From: Diplolepis rosae | Taxonomy: Eukaryota; Arthropoda; Insecta; Hymenoptera; Diplolepididae | Assembly (NCBI GenBank): GCA_030998225.1 | Contig: JAPYXD010000697.1 | Coordinates: forward strand, 744,001 to 808,000 | Length of the DNA: 64,000 bases | Reading direction: 5' to 3' | Part shown: positions 1-15,375 of the stretch, in pieces | Position numbering within the stretch: the stretch's first letter is position 1 | Layout: the number at the start of each line of letters is the position of its first letter | Position numbers and translations under genes: made by a program | The notes under the pieces: generated by a model | What the model saw: only the letters and a program-made list of their open reading frames with translations | Database searches by the model: none | What the model was told of the DNA's origin: nothing

Positions 1-3000
1 TTCGAACACTAATTCTTTAAACAGCAAATTCTCTTGTTTTTCAATGACCCCGTTGTCTTGGATCATGCACCAGGTCGCTAAAATAATAATCAACTGGAAT
101 TTATTTAAATTCGAACACTAATTCTTTCAAAAGCAAATTCTATTGCATTTTCAATGACCCCGTTGACTAGGATCATGCACCAGGTTGCTAAAACAATACT
201 CCACAGGAACTTTTTTTATATTCATATATTAAGGGTTATAAAAACAACTAACAATGCATTTTTATTGACCCTGTTGTCTAGGATCATGCACCAGGTCGCT
301 GAAATAATAATCAACTGGAACATTTTTTAAATTCGAACACTAATTCTTCCCAAAGAAAATTCTCTTGCATTTTCAATGACCCCGTTGTCCAGGATCATGC
401 ACCAGGTCGCTAAAATAATAATCAACTGGAACATTTTTTATATTCATATATTAAGGGTTATAAAAACAACTTAGAATGCATTTTCAATTACCCCGATGTC
501 CATGATCATGCACCAGGTTGCCAAAATAATAATCAGTTGGAACTTTTTCTAAATTCGAACACTAATTCATTCAACAGCAAATTCACTTGCATTTTCAATG
601 ACCCCGTTGTCTAGGATCATGCACCAGGTTGCTAAAACAATACCCCACAGGAACTTTTTTATATTCATATATTACGAGTTATAAAAACAACTAAAAATGT
701 ATTTTCAATGACCCCGTTGTCTAGGATCATGCACCAGTTTGCTAAAATAATAATCTACTGGAACTTTTTTTATATTCACATTTAAACGTTATAAAAACAA
801 CTTATAATGCATTCATAATGACCCTGTTATCCACGATTATGCACCAGGTTGCTAAAATAATAATCATCTGGAACTTTTTTTAAATTCGCACCCTAATTAT
901 TTCAGCAGCAAATTCTCTTGCATTTTCAATGACACCGTTGACTAGGATCATGCACCAGGTCGCTAAAATAATAATCTACTTGAACTTTTTTTAAATTCAA
1001 ACATTAATTCTTCAAAAGCAATTTCTATTGCATTTTCAATGACCCCGTTGTCTAGGATCATGCACCAGGTTGCTAAAACAATACTCCACAGGAACTTTTT
1101 TATATTCATATATTACGAGTTATAAAAACAACTAAAAATGTATTTTCAATGACCCCGTTGTCTAGGATCATGCACCAGTTTGCTAAAATAATAATCTACT
1201 GGAACTTTTTTTATATTCACATTTAAACGTTATAAAAACAACTTATAATGCATTTTTAATGACCCTGTTGTCCACGATTATGCACCAGGTTGCTAAAATA
1301 ATAATCAACTGGAACTTTTTTTAAATTCGCACACTAATTATTTCAACAGCAAATTCTCTTGCATTTTCAATGACCCCGTTGACCAGGATCATGCACCAGG
1401 TTGCTAAAACAATACTTCACAGGAACTTTTGTTATATTCATATATTAAGGGTTATAAAAACAACTTAGAATGCATTTTCAATTACCCCGATATCCATGAT
1501 CATGCACCAGGTTGCCAAAATAATAATCAACTGGAACTTTTTTTAAATTCGAACACTAATTCATTCAACAGCAAATTCTCTTGCATTTTCAATGACCCCG
1601 TTGACCAGGATCATGCACCAGGTTGCTAAAACAATACTACACATGAACATTTTTTATATTCATATATTAAGGGTTATAAAAACAACTTAGAATGCATTTT
1701 CAATTACCCCGTTGTCCATGATCATGCACCAGGTTGCTAAAATAATAATCAACTGGAACTTTTTTTAAATTCGGACACTAATTCTTTAAACAACAAATTC
1801 TCTTGTATTTTCAATGACCCCATTGTCTAGGATCATGCACCAGGTCGCTAAAATAATAATCAACTGGAACTTTTTTTATATTCATATATTAAGAGTTTTA
1901 AAAACAACTAACAATGCATTTTTAATGACCCCGTTGTCTAAGATCATGCCCAAGGTTGCTAAAACAATACTCCACAGGATTTTTTTTTATATTCATATAT
2001 TACGAGTTATAAAAACAACTAACAATGCATTTTTAATGACCCCGTTGTCTTGGATAATGCACCAGGTTGCTAAAATAATAATCAACTGGAACTTTTTTTA
2101 AATTCGGACACTAATTCTTTAAACAGCAAATTCTCTTGTATTTTCAATGACGCCGTTGTCTAGGATCATGCACCAGGTCGCTAAAATAATAATCAACTGG
2201 AATTTATTTAAATTCGAACACTAATTCTTTAAACAGCAAATTCTCTTGTATTTTCAATGACCCCGTTGTCTAGGATCATGCACCAGGTCGCTAAAATAAT
2301 AATCAACTGGAATTTATTTAAATTCGAACACTAATTCTTTCAAAAGCAAATTCTATTGCATTTTCAATGACCCCGTTGACTAGGATCATGCACCAGGTTG
2401 CTAAAACAATACTCCACAGGAACTTTTTTTATATTCATATATTAAGAGTTATAAAAACAACTAACAATGCATTTTTAATGACCCTGTTGTCTAGGATCAT
2501 GCACCAGGTCGCTGAAATAATAATCAACTGGAACTTTTTTTAAATTCGAACACTAATTCTTCCCAAAGAAAATTCTATTGCATTTTCAATGACCCCGTTG
2601 TCCAGGATCATGCACCAGGTCGCTAAAATAATAATCAACTGGAACATTTTTTATATTCATATATTAAGGGTTATAAAAACAACTTAGAATGCATTTTCAA
2701 TTACCCCGATGTCCATGATCATGCACCAGGTTGCCAAAATAATAATCAACTGGAACTTTTTTTAAATTCGAACACTAATTCATTCAACAGCATATTCTCT
2801 TGCATTTTCAATGACCCCGTTGTCTAGGATCATGCACCAGGTTGCTAAAACAATACCCCACAGGAACTTTTTTTATATTCATATATTACGAGTTATAAAA
2901 ACAACTAAAAATGTATTTTCAATGACCCCGTTGTCTAGGATCATGCACCAGTTTTCTAAAATAATAATCTACACGAACTAATTTACTATTCACATTTAAA

Positions 3001-6000
3001 ATATATAAAAACAACTTATAATGCATTCATAATGACCCTGTTGTCCACGATTATGCACCAGGTTGCTAAAATAATAATCAACTGGAACTTTTTTTAAATT
3101 CGAACACTAATTATTTCTAAAGCAAATTCTATTGCATTTTCAATGACACCGTTGACTAGGATCATGCACCAGGTCGCTAAAATAATAAGCAACTGGAATT
3201 TATTTAAATTCTAACACTAATTCCTTCAAAAGCAAATTCTATTGCATTTTCAATGACCCCGTTGTCTAGGATCATGCACCAGGTTGCTAAAACAATACTC
3301 CACAGGAACTTTTTTATATTCATATATTACGAGTTATAAAAACAACTAAAAATGTATTTTCAATGACCCCGTTGTCTAGGATCATGCACCAGTTTGCTAA
3401 AATAATAATCTACTGGAACTTTTTTTATATTCACATTTAAACGTTATAAAAACAACTTATAATGCATTTTTAATGACCCTGTTGTCCACGATTATGCACC
3501 AGGTTGCTAAAATAATAATCAACTGGAACTTTTTTTAAATTCGGACACTAATTCTTTAAACAACAAATTCTCTTGTATTTTCAATGACCCCATTGTCTAG
3601 GATCATGCACCAGGTTGCTAAAACAATACTTCACAGGAACTTTTGTTATATTCATATATTAAGGGTTATAAAAACAACTTAGAATGCATTTTCAATTACC
3701 CCGATATCCATGATCATGCACCAGGTTGCCAAAATAATAATCAACTGGAACTTTTTTTAAATTCGAACACTAATTCATTCAACAGCAAATTCTCTTGCAT
3801 TTTCAATGACCCCGTTGACCAGGATCATGCACCAGGTTGCTAAAACAATACTACACATGAACATTTTTTATATTCATATATTAAGGTTTATAAAAACAAC
3901 TTAGAATGCATTTTCAATTACCCCGTTGTCCATGATCATGCACCAGCTTGCTAAAATAATAAGGAACTGGAACTTTTTTAAAATTCGAACACTAATTCTT
4001 TAAACAGCCAATTCTCTTGATTTTCAATGACCCCGTTGTCTAGGATCATGCACCAGGTTGCTAAAACAATACTACACATGAACATTTTTTATATTCATAT
4101 ATTAAGGGTTATAAAAACAACTTAGAATGCATTTTTAATGACCCTGTTGTCTAGGATCATGCACCAGGTCGCTGAAATAATAATCTACTGGAACTTTTTT
4201 TATATTCATATATTACGAGTTATAAAAACAACTAAAAATGTATTTTCAATGACCCCGTTGTCTAGGATCATGTACCAGGTTGCTAAAACAATACTCCACA
4301 GGACCTTTTTCATATTCATATATTAAGAGTTAAAAAACAACTAAAAATGTATTTTCAATGACCCCGTTGTCTAGGATCATGCACCAGGTTGCTAAAATAA
4401 TAATCAACTGGAACTTTTTTTAAATTCGGACACTAATTCTTTAAACAGCAAATTCTCTTGTATTTTCAATGACCCCGTTGTCTAGGATCATGCACCAGGT
4501 CGCTAAAATAATAATCAACTGGAATTTATTTAAATTCGAACACTAATTCTTTAAACAGCAAATTCTCTTGTATTTTCAATGACCCCGTTGTCTAGGATCA
4601 TGCACCAGGTCGCTAAAATAATAATCAACTGGAATTTATTTAAATTCGAACACTAATTCTTTCAAAAGCAAATTCTATTGCATTTTCAATGACCCCGTTG
4701 ACTAGGATCATGCACCAGGTTGCTAAAACAATACTCCACAGGAACTTTTTTTATATTCATATATTAAGAGTTATAAAAACAACTAACAATGCATTTTTAA
4801 TGACGCCGTTGTCTAGGATCTTGCACCAGGTCGCTGAAATGATAATCAACTGGATTCTTGAACACTAATTCTTCCCAAAGCAAATTCTCTTGCATTTTCA
4901 ATGACCCCGTTGTCCAGGATCATGCACCAGGTCGCTAAAATAATAATCAACTGGAACATTTTTTATATTCATATATTAAGGGTTATAAAAACAACTTAGA
5001 ATGCATTTTCAATTACCCCGATGTCCATGATCATGCACCAGGTTGCCAAAATAATAATCAGTTGGAACTTTTTCTAAATTCGAACACTAATTCATTCAAC
5101 AGCAAAATTCACTTTCATTTTCAATGACCCCGTTGTCTAGGATCATGCACCAGGTTGCTAAAACAATACTCCACAGGAACTTTTTTTATATTCATATATT
5201 ACGAGTTATAAAAACAACTAAAAATGTATTTTCAATGACCCCGTTGTCTAGGATCATGCACCAGTTTGCTAAAATAATAATCTACTCGAACTTTTTTTAT
5301 ATTCACATTTAAACGTTATAAAAACAACTTATAATGCATTCATAATGACCCTGTTATCCACGATTATGCACCAGGTTGCTAAAATAATAATCAACTGGAA
5401 CTTTTTTTAAATTCGCACCCTAATTATTTCAGCAGCAAATTCTATTGCATTTTCAAGGACCCTGTTGTCCACGATTATGCACCAGGTCGCTAAAATAATA
5501 ATCTACTGGAATTTATTTAAATTCTAACAATAATTCTTCAAAAGCAATTTCTCTTGCATTTTCAATGACCCCGTTGTCTAGGATCATGCACCAGGTTGCT
5601 AAAACAATACCCCACAGGAACTTTTTTATATTCATATATTACGAGTTATAAAAACAACTAAAAATGTATTTTCAATGACCCCGTTGTCTAGGATCATGCA
5701 CCAGTTTGCTAAAATAATAATCTACTGGAACTTTTTTTATATTCACATTTAAACGTTATAAAAACAACTTATAATGCATTTTTAATGACCCTGTTGTCCA
5801 CGATTATGCACCAGGTTGCTAAAATAATAATCAACTGGAATTTATTTAAATTCGAACACTAATTCTTTAAACAGCAAATTCTCTTGTTTTTCAATGACCC
5901 CGTTGACGAGGATCATGCACCAGGTTGCTAAAACAATACTCCACAGGAACTTTTGTTATATTCATATATTAAGGGTTATAAAAACAACTTAAAATGCATT

Positions 6001-6700
6001 TTCAATTACCCCGTTGTCCCTGATCATGCACCAGGTTGCTAAAATAATAATCAACTGGAACTTATTTAAATTCAAACACTAATTCTTTAGACAGCAAATT
6101 CTCTTGCATTTTCAATGACCCCGTTGACCAGGATCATGCACCAGGTTGCTAAAACAATACTACACATGAACATTTTTTATATTCATATATTAAGGGTTAT
6201 AAAAACAACTTAGAATGCATTTTTAATGACCCTGTTGTCTAGGATCATGTACCAGGTTGCTAAAACAATAATCAGTTGGAACTTTTTCTAAATTCGAACA
6301 CTAATTCATTCAACAGCAAATTCTCTTGCATTTTCAATGACCCCGTTGTCTAGGATCATGCACCAGGTAGCTAAAACAATATTCAACAGGAACTTATTTT
6401 ATATTTATATATTACGAGTTATAAAAACAACATAGAATGCATTTTTAATGACCCTGTTGTCTAGGATCATGCACCAGGTCGCTGAAATAATAATCTACTG
6501 GAACTTTTTTTATATTCATATATTAAGAGTTATAAAAACAATATACAATGCATTTTTAATGACCCAGCTGTCTAAGATCATGCACCAGGTCGCTGAAATA
6601 ATAATCTACTGGAACTTTTTTTATATTCATATATTACGAGTTATAAAAACAACAAAAATGTATTTTCAATGACCCCATTGTCTAGGATCATGTACCAGCT
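1..6700 (+). repeat. Higher-order satellite repeat, ~2.2-2.3 kb
   Basis: Long blocks of satellite recur with the same order of monomer variants. The stretch at 1429-1629 recurs at 3643-3843 (offset 2214), and the pair of short-spaced monomers at 2101-2330 recurs near 4423-4650 (offset about 2322). The opening monomers of the window recur near 2213 and 4532. These offsets correspond to 20 or 21 monomers. Such order conservation points to segmental amplification of a multi-monomer block. Confidence 0.8.
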
Positions 6701-8886
6701 TGCTAAAACAATACTCCACAGGAACTTTTTTTATATTCATATATTACGAGTTATAAAAACAACTAAAAATGAATTTTCAATGACCCAGTTGTCTTGGATA
6801 ATGCACAATGTTGCTAAAATAATAATCTACTGGAACTTTTTTTAAATTCGAACACTAAATCTTCCAAAAGCAAATTCTATTGCATTTTCAATGACCCCGT
6901 TGACTTGGATCATGCACCAGGTTGCTAAAACAATACTCCACAGGAACTTTTGTTATATTCATATATTAAGGGTTATAAAAACAACTTAGAATGCATTTTC
7001 AATTACCCCGTTGTCCATGATCATGCACCAGGTTGCTAAAATAATAATCTACTGGAACTTTTTTTAAATTCAAACACTAATTCTTCCAAAAGCAAATTCT
7101 ATTGCATTTTCAATGACCCCGTTGACCAGGATCATGCACCAGGTTGCTAAAATAATAATCTACTGGAACTTTTTTTAAATTCAAACAATAATTCTTCAAA
7201 AGCAATTTCTATTGCATTTTCAATGACCCCGTTGTCTAGGATCATGTACCAGGTTGCTAAAACAATACTCCACAGGAACTTTTTTATATTCATATATTAC
7301 GAGTTATAAAAACAACTAAAAATGTATTTTCAATGACCCCGTTGTCTAGGATCATGCACCAGTTTGCTAAAATAATAATCTACTGGAACTTTTTTTATAT
7401 TCACATATTAAAAGTTATGAAAACAACTTATAATGCATTTTTAATGACCCTGTTTTCCACGATTATGCACCGGGTTGCTAAAATAATAATCAACTTGAAT
7501 TTTTTTTAAATTCGCACACTAATTATTTCAACAGCAAATTCTCCTGCATTTTCAGTGACCCCGTTGTCTAGGATCATGCACCAGGTTGCTAAAACAATAC
7601 TCCACAGGAACTTTTTTTATATTCATATATTAAGAGTTATAAAAACAACTAACAATGCATTTTTAATGACCCTGTTGTCTAGGATCATGCACCAGGTCGC
7701 TGAAATAATAATCAACTGGAACTTTTTTTAAATTCGAACACTAATTCTTCCAAAAGCAAATTCTATTGCATTTTCAATGACCCCGTAGACTAAGATCATG
7801 CCCAAGGTTCCTAAAACAATACTCCACAGGAACTTTTTTTATATTCATATATTAAGAGTTATAAAAACAACTAACAATGCATTTTTAATGACCCCGTTGT
7901 CTTGGATAATGCACCAGGTTGCTAAAATAATAATCAACTGGAACTTTTTTTAAATTCGAACACTAATTATTCCAAAAGCAAATTCTATTGCATTTTCAAT
8001 GACCCCGTTGACTTGGATCATGCACCAGGTCGCTAAAACAATACTCCACAGGAACTTTTTTTATATTCATATATTAAGGGTTATAAAAACAACTTAGAAT
8101 GCATTTTCAATTACCCCGTTGTCCATGATCATGCACCAGGTTGCTAAAATAATAATCAACTGGAACTTTTTTTAAATTCGAACACTAATTCTTTAAACAA
8201 CAAATTCTCTTGTATTTTCAATGACCCCATTGTCTAGGATCATGCACCAGGTTGCTAAAACAATACTCCACAGGAACTTTTTTTATATTCATATATTAAA
8301 AGTTATAAAAACAACTAAAAATGCATTTTCAATGACCCCGTTGTCTAGGATCATGTACCAGGTTGCTAAAACAATACCCCACAGGAACTTTTTTTATATT
8401 CAAATATTACGAGTAATAAAAACAACTAAAAAATGTATTTTCAATGAGCCCGTTGTCTAGGATCATGCACCAAGTTGCTAAAACAATCCCCCACAGGAAC
8501 TTTCTTTATATTCATATATTAACAGTTATAAATGCAACTAAAAATGCATTTCCAATGACCCCGTTGTCTAAGATCATGCCCCAGGTTGCTATAACAATAC
8601 TCCACAGGAACTTTTTTTATATTCATATATTATGAGTTATAAAAACAACTAAAAATGAATTTTCAATAACCCCGTTGTTTTGGATAATGCACAAGGTTGC
8701 TAAAATAATAATCTACTGGAACTTTTTTTATATTCATATATTATGAGTTATAAAAACAACTAAAAATGAATTTTCAATGACCCTGTTGTCTAGGATCATG
8801 CACCAGTTTGCTAAAATAATAATCTACTGGAACTTTTTTTATATTCACATTTAAACGTTATAAAAACAACTTATAATGCATTTTTA

Positions 8887-11735
8887 ATGACCCTTTTGTC
8901 CACGATTATGCACCAGGTTGCTAAAACAATACTCCACAAAAACTTTTTTTTTATTCGTATATTAAGGGTTAAAAAGACAACGAACAATGCATTTTCAATG
9001 ACCCTGTTGTCCACAATTATTCACCAGGTCGCTAAAATAATAATCTACTTGAACTTATTTAAATTCGAACACTAATTCTTCCAAAAGCAAATTCTGTTGC
9101 ATTTTCAACGACCCCGTTGGCTAAGATCATGCCCACGGTTGCTAAAATAATAATCTACTGGAACTTTTTTTAAATTCGAACACTAATTCTTCCAAAAGCA
9201 AATTCTATTGCATTTTTAATGACCCTGTTGTCTAAGATCATGCACCAGGTTGCTAAAATAATAATCTACTGGAACTTTTTTTAAATTCGAACACTAATTC
9301 TTCCAAAAGCAAATTCTATTGCATTTTCAATGACCCCGTTGACTAGGATCATGCACCAGGTTGCTAAAACAATACTCCACAGGAACTTTTTTTATATTCA
9401 TATATTATGGATTAAAAAAACAACTAACAATGCATTTTCAATGACCCTGTTGTCCAGGATGATGCACCAGGTTGCTAATATAATAATATACTTGAACTTA
9501 TTCAAATTCGAACACTAATTCTTCCAAAAGCAAATTCTATTGCATTTTCAAGGACCCTGTTGTCTAAGAGGATGCACCAGGTTAATAAAACAATACTCCA
9601 CAGGAACTTTTTTTATATTCGTATATTAAAAGTTATAAAAACAACTAACAATGCATTTTTAATGACCCCGTTGTCTTGGATAATGCACAATGTTGCTAAA
9701 ATAATAATCTACTGGAACTTTTTTTAAATTCGAACACTAATTCTTCCAAAAGCAAATTCTATTGCATTTTCAATGACCCCGTAGTCTAGGATCATGCACC
9801 AGGTCGCTAAAACAATACTCCATAGGAACTTTTTTTATATTCATATATTAAGAGTTATAAAAACAACTAACAATGCATTTTTAATGACCCTGTTGTCTTG
9901 GATCATGCACCAGGTCGCTGAAATAATAATCAACTGGAACTTTTTTTAAATTCGAACATTAATTCTTCCAAAAGCAAATTCTATTGCATTTTCAATGACC
10001 CCGATGACTAGGATCATGCACCAGGTTGCTATAACAATACTCCACAGGAACTTTTTTTATATTCATATATTAAGGGTTATAAAAACAACTAACAATGCAT
10101 TTTTAATGACCCCGTTGACTAGGATAATGCACCAGGTTGCTAAAAAAATAATCAACTGGAACTTTTTTTAAATTCGAACACTAATTCTTTCAAAAGCAAA
10201 TTCTATTGCATTTTCAATGACCCCGTTGACTAGGATCATGCACCAGGTTGCTAAAACAATACTCCACAGGAACTTTTTTTATATTCATATATTAAGGGTT
10301 ATAAAAACAACTTAGAATGCATTTTCAATTACCCCGTTGTCCATGATCATGCACCAGGTTGCTAAAATAATAATCAACTGGAACTTTTTTTAAATTCGAA
10401 CACTAATTCTTTAGACAGCAAATTCTCTTGCATTTTCAATGACCCCGTTGTCTAGGATCATGCACCAGGTTGCTAAAACAATACTCCACAGGAACTTTTT
10501 TTATATTCATATATTACGAGTTATAAAAACAACTAAAAATGTATTTTCAATGACCCCGTTGTCTAGGATCATGCACCAGGTTGCTAAAACAATACCCCAC
10601 AGGAACTTTTTTTATATTCATATATTACGAGTTATAAAAACAACTAAAAATGTATTTTCAATGACCCCGTTGTTTTGGATAATGCACAAGGTTGCTAAAA
10701 TAATAATCTACTGGAACTTTTTTTATATTCATATATTATGAGTTATAAAAACAACTAAAAATGTATTTTCAATGACCCAGTTGTCTAGGATCATGCACCA
10801 GTTTGCTAAAATAATAATCTACTGGAACTTTTTTTATATTCACATTTAAACGTTATAAAAACAACTTATAATGCATTTTTAATGACCCTGTTGTCCACGA
10901 TTATGCACCAGGTTGCTAAAATAATAATCAACTGGAACTTTTTTTAAATTCGCACACTAATTATTTGAACAGCAAATTCTCTTGCATTTTCAATGACCCC
11001 GTTGACCAGGATCATGCACCAGGTTGCTAAAACAATACTCCACAGGAACTTCTTTTATATTCATATATTATGAGTTATAAAAACAACTAACAATGCATTT
11101 TTAATGACCCTTTTGTCCACGATTATGCACCAGGTTGCTAAAACAATACTCCACAAAAACTTTTTTTTTATTCGTATATTAAGGGTTAAAAAGACAACGA
11201 ACAATGCATTTTCAATGACCCTGTTGTCCACAATTATTCACCAGGTCGCTAAAATAATAATCTACTTGAACTTATTTAAATTCGAACACTAATTCTTCCA
11301 AAAGCAAATTCTGTTGCATTTTCAACGACCCCGTTGGCTAAGATCATGCCCACGGTTGCTAAAATAATAATCTTCCGGAACTTTTTTTAAATTCGAACAC
11401 TAAGTCTTCCGAAAGCAAATTCTATTGCATTTTTAATGACCCTGTTGTCTAGTATCATGCACCAAGTCGCTGAAATAATAATCAACTGGAACTTTTTTTA
11501 AATTCGAACACTAATTCTTCCAAAAGCAAATTCTATTGCATTTTCAATGACCCCGTTGACTAGGATCATGCACCAGGTTGCTAAAACAATACTCCATAAG
11601 AACTTTTTTTATATTCATATATTATGGATTAAAAAAACAACTAACAATGCATTTTCAATGACCCTGTTGTCCAGGATGATGCACCAGGTTGCTAATATAA
11701 TAATATACTTGAACTTATTCAAATTCGAACACTAA
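8887..11735 (+). repeat. Higher-order satellite repeat, 2217-bp offset
   Basis: The monomers at 8887-9518 recur at 11104-11735 in the same order and nearly base for base (offset 2217, i.e. 20 monomers). The block includes unusual variants, such as the monomer with CCTTTTGTCCACGATTATGC and the one with a CTTATTCAAATTC spacer, so the match is not explained by the general similarity of monomers. Confidence 0.8.
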
Positions 11736-12630
11736 TTCTTCCAAAAGCAAATTCTATTGCATTTTCAAGGACCCTGTTGTCTAAGAGGATGCACCAGGTT
11801 AATAAAACAATACTCCACAGGAACTTTTTTTATATTCGTATATTAAAAGTTATAAAAACAACTAACAATGCATTTTTAATGACCCTGTTGTCCACAATTA
11901 TGCACCAGGTTGCTAAAATAATAATCAACTGGAATTTATTTAAATTCGAACACTAATTCTTCTAAAAGCAAATTCTATTGCATTTTCAATGACCCCGTTG
12001 ACTAGGATCATGCACCAGGTTGCTAAAACAATACTCCATAAGAACTTTTTTTATATTCATATATTATGGATTAAAAAAACAACTAACAATGCATTTTCAA
12101 TGACCCTGTTGTCCAGGATGATGCACCAGGTTGCTAATATAATAATATACTTGAACTTATTCAAATTCGAACACTAATTCTTCCAAAAGCAAATTCTATT
12201 GCATTTTCAAGGACCCTGTTGTCTAAGAGGATGCACCAGGTTAATAAAACAATACTCCACAGGAACTTTTTTTATATTCGTATATTAAAAGTTATAAAAA
12301 CAACTAACAATGCATTTTTAATGACCCTGTTGTCCACAATTATGCACCAGGTTGCTAAAATAATAATCTACTGGAACTTTTTTTAAATTCGAACACTAAT
12401 TCTTCCAAAAGCAAATTCTATTGCATTTTCAATGACCCCGTTGTCTACGATCATGCACCAGGTTGCTAAAACAATACTCCATAAGAACTTTTTTTATATT
12501 CATATATTATGGATTAAAAAAACAACTAACAATGCATTTTCAATGACCCTGTTGTCCAGGATGATGCACCAGGTTGCTAATATAATAATATACTTGAACT
12601 TATTTAAATTCGAACACTAATTCTTTCAAA
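11547..12630 (+). repeat. 442-bp four-monomer higher-order repeat, about 2.5 copies
   Basis: A four-monomer block repeats at 11547, 11989 and 12432 (steps of 442 and 443). The block contains the diagnostic variants GTCCAGGATGATGCACC and GTCTAAGAGGATGCACC and a spacer with TATTATGGATTAAAA. The third copy is incomplete. This is the youngest-looking expansion in the array. Confidence 0.85.
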
Positions 12631-13758
12631 AGCAAATTCTATTGCATTTTCAATGACCCCGTTGTCTTGGATAATGCACAAGGTTGCTAAAATAATAATC
12701 TACTGGAACTTTTTTTAAATTCGAACACTAATTCTTCCAAAAGCAAATTCTATTGCATTTTTAATGACCCTGTTGTCTACGATCATGCACCAGGTTGCTA
12801 AAATAATAATCTACTGGAACTTTTTTTAAATTCGAACACTAATTCTTCCAAAAGTAAATTCTATTGCATTTTCAATGACCCCGTTGACTAGGATCATGCA
12901 CCAGGTTGCTAAAACAATACTCCACAGGAACTTTTTTTATGTTCATATATTAAGGGTTAAAAAAACAACTAACAATGCATTTTCAATGACCCTGTTGTCC
13001 ACGATTATGCACCAGGTCGCTAAAATAATAATCTACTTGAACTTTTTTTAAATTCGAACACTAATTCTTCCAAAAGCAAATTCTATTGCATTTTCAAGGA
13101 CCCTGTTGTCCACGATTATGCACCAGGTCGCTAAAATAATAATCTACTGGAACTTTTTTTAAATTCAAACAATAATTCTTCAAAAGCAAATTCTATTGCA
13201 TTTTCAATGACCCCGTCGTCTAAGGTCATGCATCAGGCTGCTAAAACAATACTACACATGAACTTTTTTTATATTCATATATTAAGAGTTATAAAAACAA
13301 CATAGAATGCATTTTTAATGACCCTGTTGTCTAGGATCATGCACCAGGTCGCTGAAATAATAATCAAATGGAACTTTTTTTAAATTCGCACCCTAATTAT
13401 TTCAGCAGCAAATTCTCTTGCATTTTCAATGACCCCGTTGACTAGGATCATGCACCAGGTCGCTAAAATAATAATCTACTGGAACTTTTTTTAAATTCAA
13501 ACAATAATTCTTCAAAAGCAATTTCTATTGCATTTTCAATGACCCCGTTGTCTAGGATCATGTACCAGGTTGCTAAAACAATACTCCACAGGAACTTTTT
13601 TATATTCATATATTAAGGGTTAAAAAGACAACTAAGAATGCATTTTAAATGACCCTGTTGTCCACGATTATTCACCAGGTCGCTAAAATAATAATCTACT
13701 TGAACTTATTTAAATTCGAACACTAATTCTTCCAAAAGAAAATTCTATTGCATTTTCA

Positions 13759-14440
13759 ATGACCCTGTTGTCTAAGATCATGCAACAGGTTGCTAAAACA
13801 ATACTCCACAAGAACTTTTTTTATATTCGTATATTAAGGGTTAAAAAGACAACTGACAATGCATTTTCAATGACCCCGTTGACCAGGATCATGCACCAGG
13901 TTGCTAAAACAATACATCACAGGAACTTCTTTTATATTCATATATTATGAGTTATAAAAACAACTAACAATGCATTTTTAATGACCCTTTTGTCCACGAT
14001 TATGCACCAGGTTGCTAAAACAATACTCCACAAAAACTTTTTTTATATTCGTATATTAAGGGTTAAAAAGACAACTAACAATGCATTTTCAATGACCCTT
14101 TTGTCCACGATTATGCACCAGGTTGCTAAAACAATACTCCACAGGAACTTCTTTTATATTCATATATTATGAGTTATAAAAACAACTAACAATGCATTTT
14201 TAATGACCCTTTTGTCCACGATTATGCACCAGGTTGCTAAAACAATACTCCACAAAAACTTTTTTTATATTCGTATATTAAGGGTTAAAAAGACAACTAA
14301 CAATGCATTTTCAATGACCCTTTTGTCCACGATTATGCACCAGGTTGCTAAAACAATACTCCACAAAAACTTTTTTTTTATTCGTATATTAAGGGTTAAA
14401 AAGACAACTAACAATGCATTTATTCAATGACCCTGTTGTC
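13759..14440 (+). repeat. 222-bp two-monomer higher-order repeat
   Basis: Monomer pairs repeat at 13759, 13981 and 14203 (steps of 222), all with the CGTATATTAAGGGTTAAAAA spacer in one monomer of the pair. This is a local dimeric expansion nested in the larger array. Confidence 0.8.
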
Positions 14441-15375
14441 CACGATTATTCACCAGGTCGCTAAAATAATAATCTACTTGAACTTATTTAAATTCGAACA
14501 CTAATTCTTTCAACAGAAAATTCTATTTCATTTTCATTGACCCCGTTGTCCTGGATAATGCACAAGGTTGCTAAAATATTAATCTACTGGAACTTTTTTT
14601 ATATTCATATATTACGAGTTATAAAAACAACTAACAATGCATTTTTAATGACCCTGTTGTCCACGATTATGCACCAGGTTGCTAAAATAATAATCTACTG
14701 GAACTTTTTTTAAATTCGAACACTAATTCTTCCAAAAGCAAATTCTATTGCACTTTCAATGACCCTGTTGTCTAAGATCATGCACCAGATTGCTAAAATA
14801 ATAATCTACTGGAACTTTTTTTAAATTCGAACACTAATTCTTCTAAAAGCAAATTCTATTGCATTTTCAATGACCCTGTTGTCTAACATCATGCACCAGG
14901 TTGCTAAAATAATAATCAATTCGAACTTTTTTTACATTCATATATTAAGAGTTATAAAAACAACTAACAAAGCATTTTTAATGACCCTGTTGTCTAGGAT
15001 CATGCACCAGGTCGCTAAAATAATAATCAACTGGAACTTTTTTTTAGTTCGAACACTAATTCTTTCAACAGAAAATTCTATTGCATTTTTTTTGACCCCG
15101 TTGTCCTGGATAATGCACAAGGTTGCTAAAACAATAATCTACTGGAACATTCTTTATATTCATATATTAAGAGTTATAAAAACAACTAACAATGCATTTT
15201 CAATGACCCTGTTGTCCATGATTATGCACCAGATTGCTAAAATAATAATCTACTTGAAATTTTTCTATATTCACATTTAAAAGTTATAGAAATAACTTAT
15301 AATGCATTTTCAATGACCCCGTTTTCATGGATAATGCACCAGGTTGCTAAAATAATAATCTACTGGAAATTGTAA

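Larger units (their letters stand above)
1..15375 (+). repeat. Satellite array, ~110-111 bp monomers
   Basis: About 140 head-to-tail monomers, each with a conserved core and a variable spacer. The core reads roughly GACCCCGTTGTCTAGGATCA followed by TGCACCAGGTTGCT, then either AAAACAATACTCCACAGG or AAAATAATAATCAACTGG. The spacer comes in two main forms, one with TATTCATATATTAAG and one with AATTCGAACACTAATTC, both ending in a TGCATTTTCAATGACC junction. The array starts before the window. Because 111 is a multiple of three, runs of the first spacer form give open, repeating frames; I treat these as artefacts, not genes. No transposase, tRNA or known gene is visible inside. Confidence in a tandem satellite is very high; any centromeric or other role is not shown. 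Confidence 0.97.

Noticed and set aside
1429..15280. Many open frames with repeating peptides such as MTPLSRIMHQVAKTILHRN
   Set aside because: They arise because the 111-bp monomer is a multiple of three and has one stop-free frame in the common variant. Frames break at every spacer change; there is no start context or conserved ends.
1..15375. CRISPR-like reading of the regularly spaced core repeats
   Set aside because: The spacers are themselves repeated, not unique, and this is a eukaryotic satellite.
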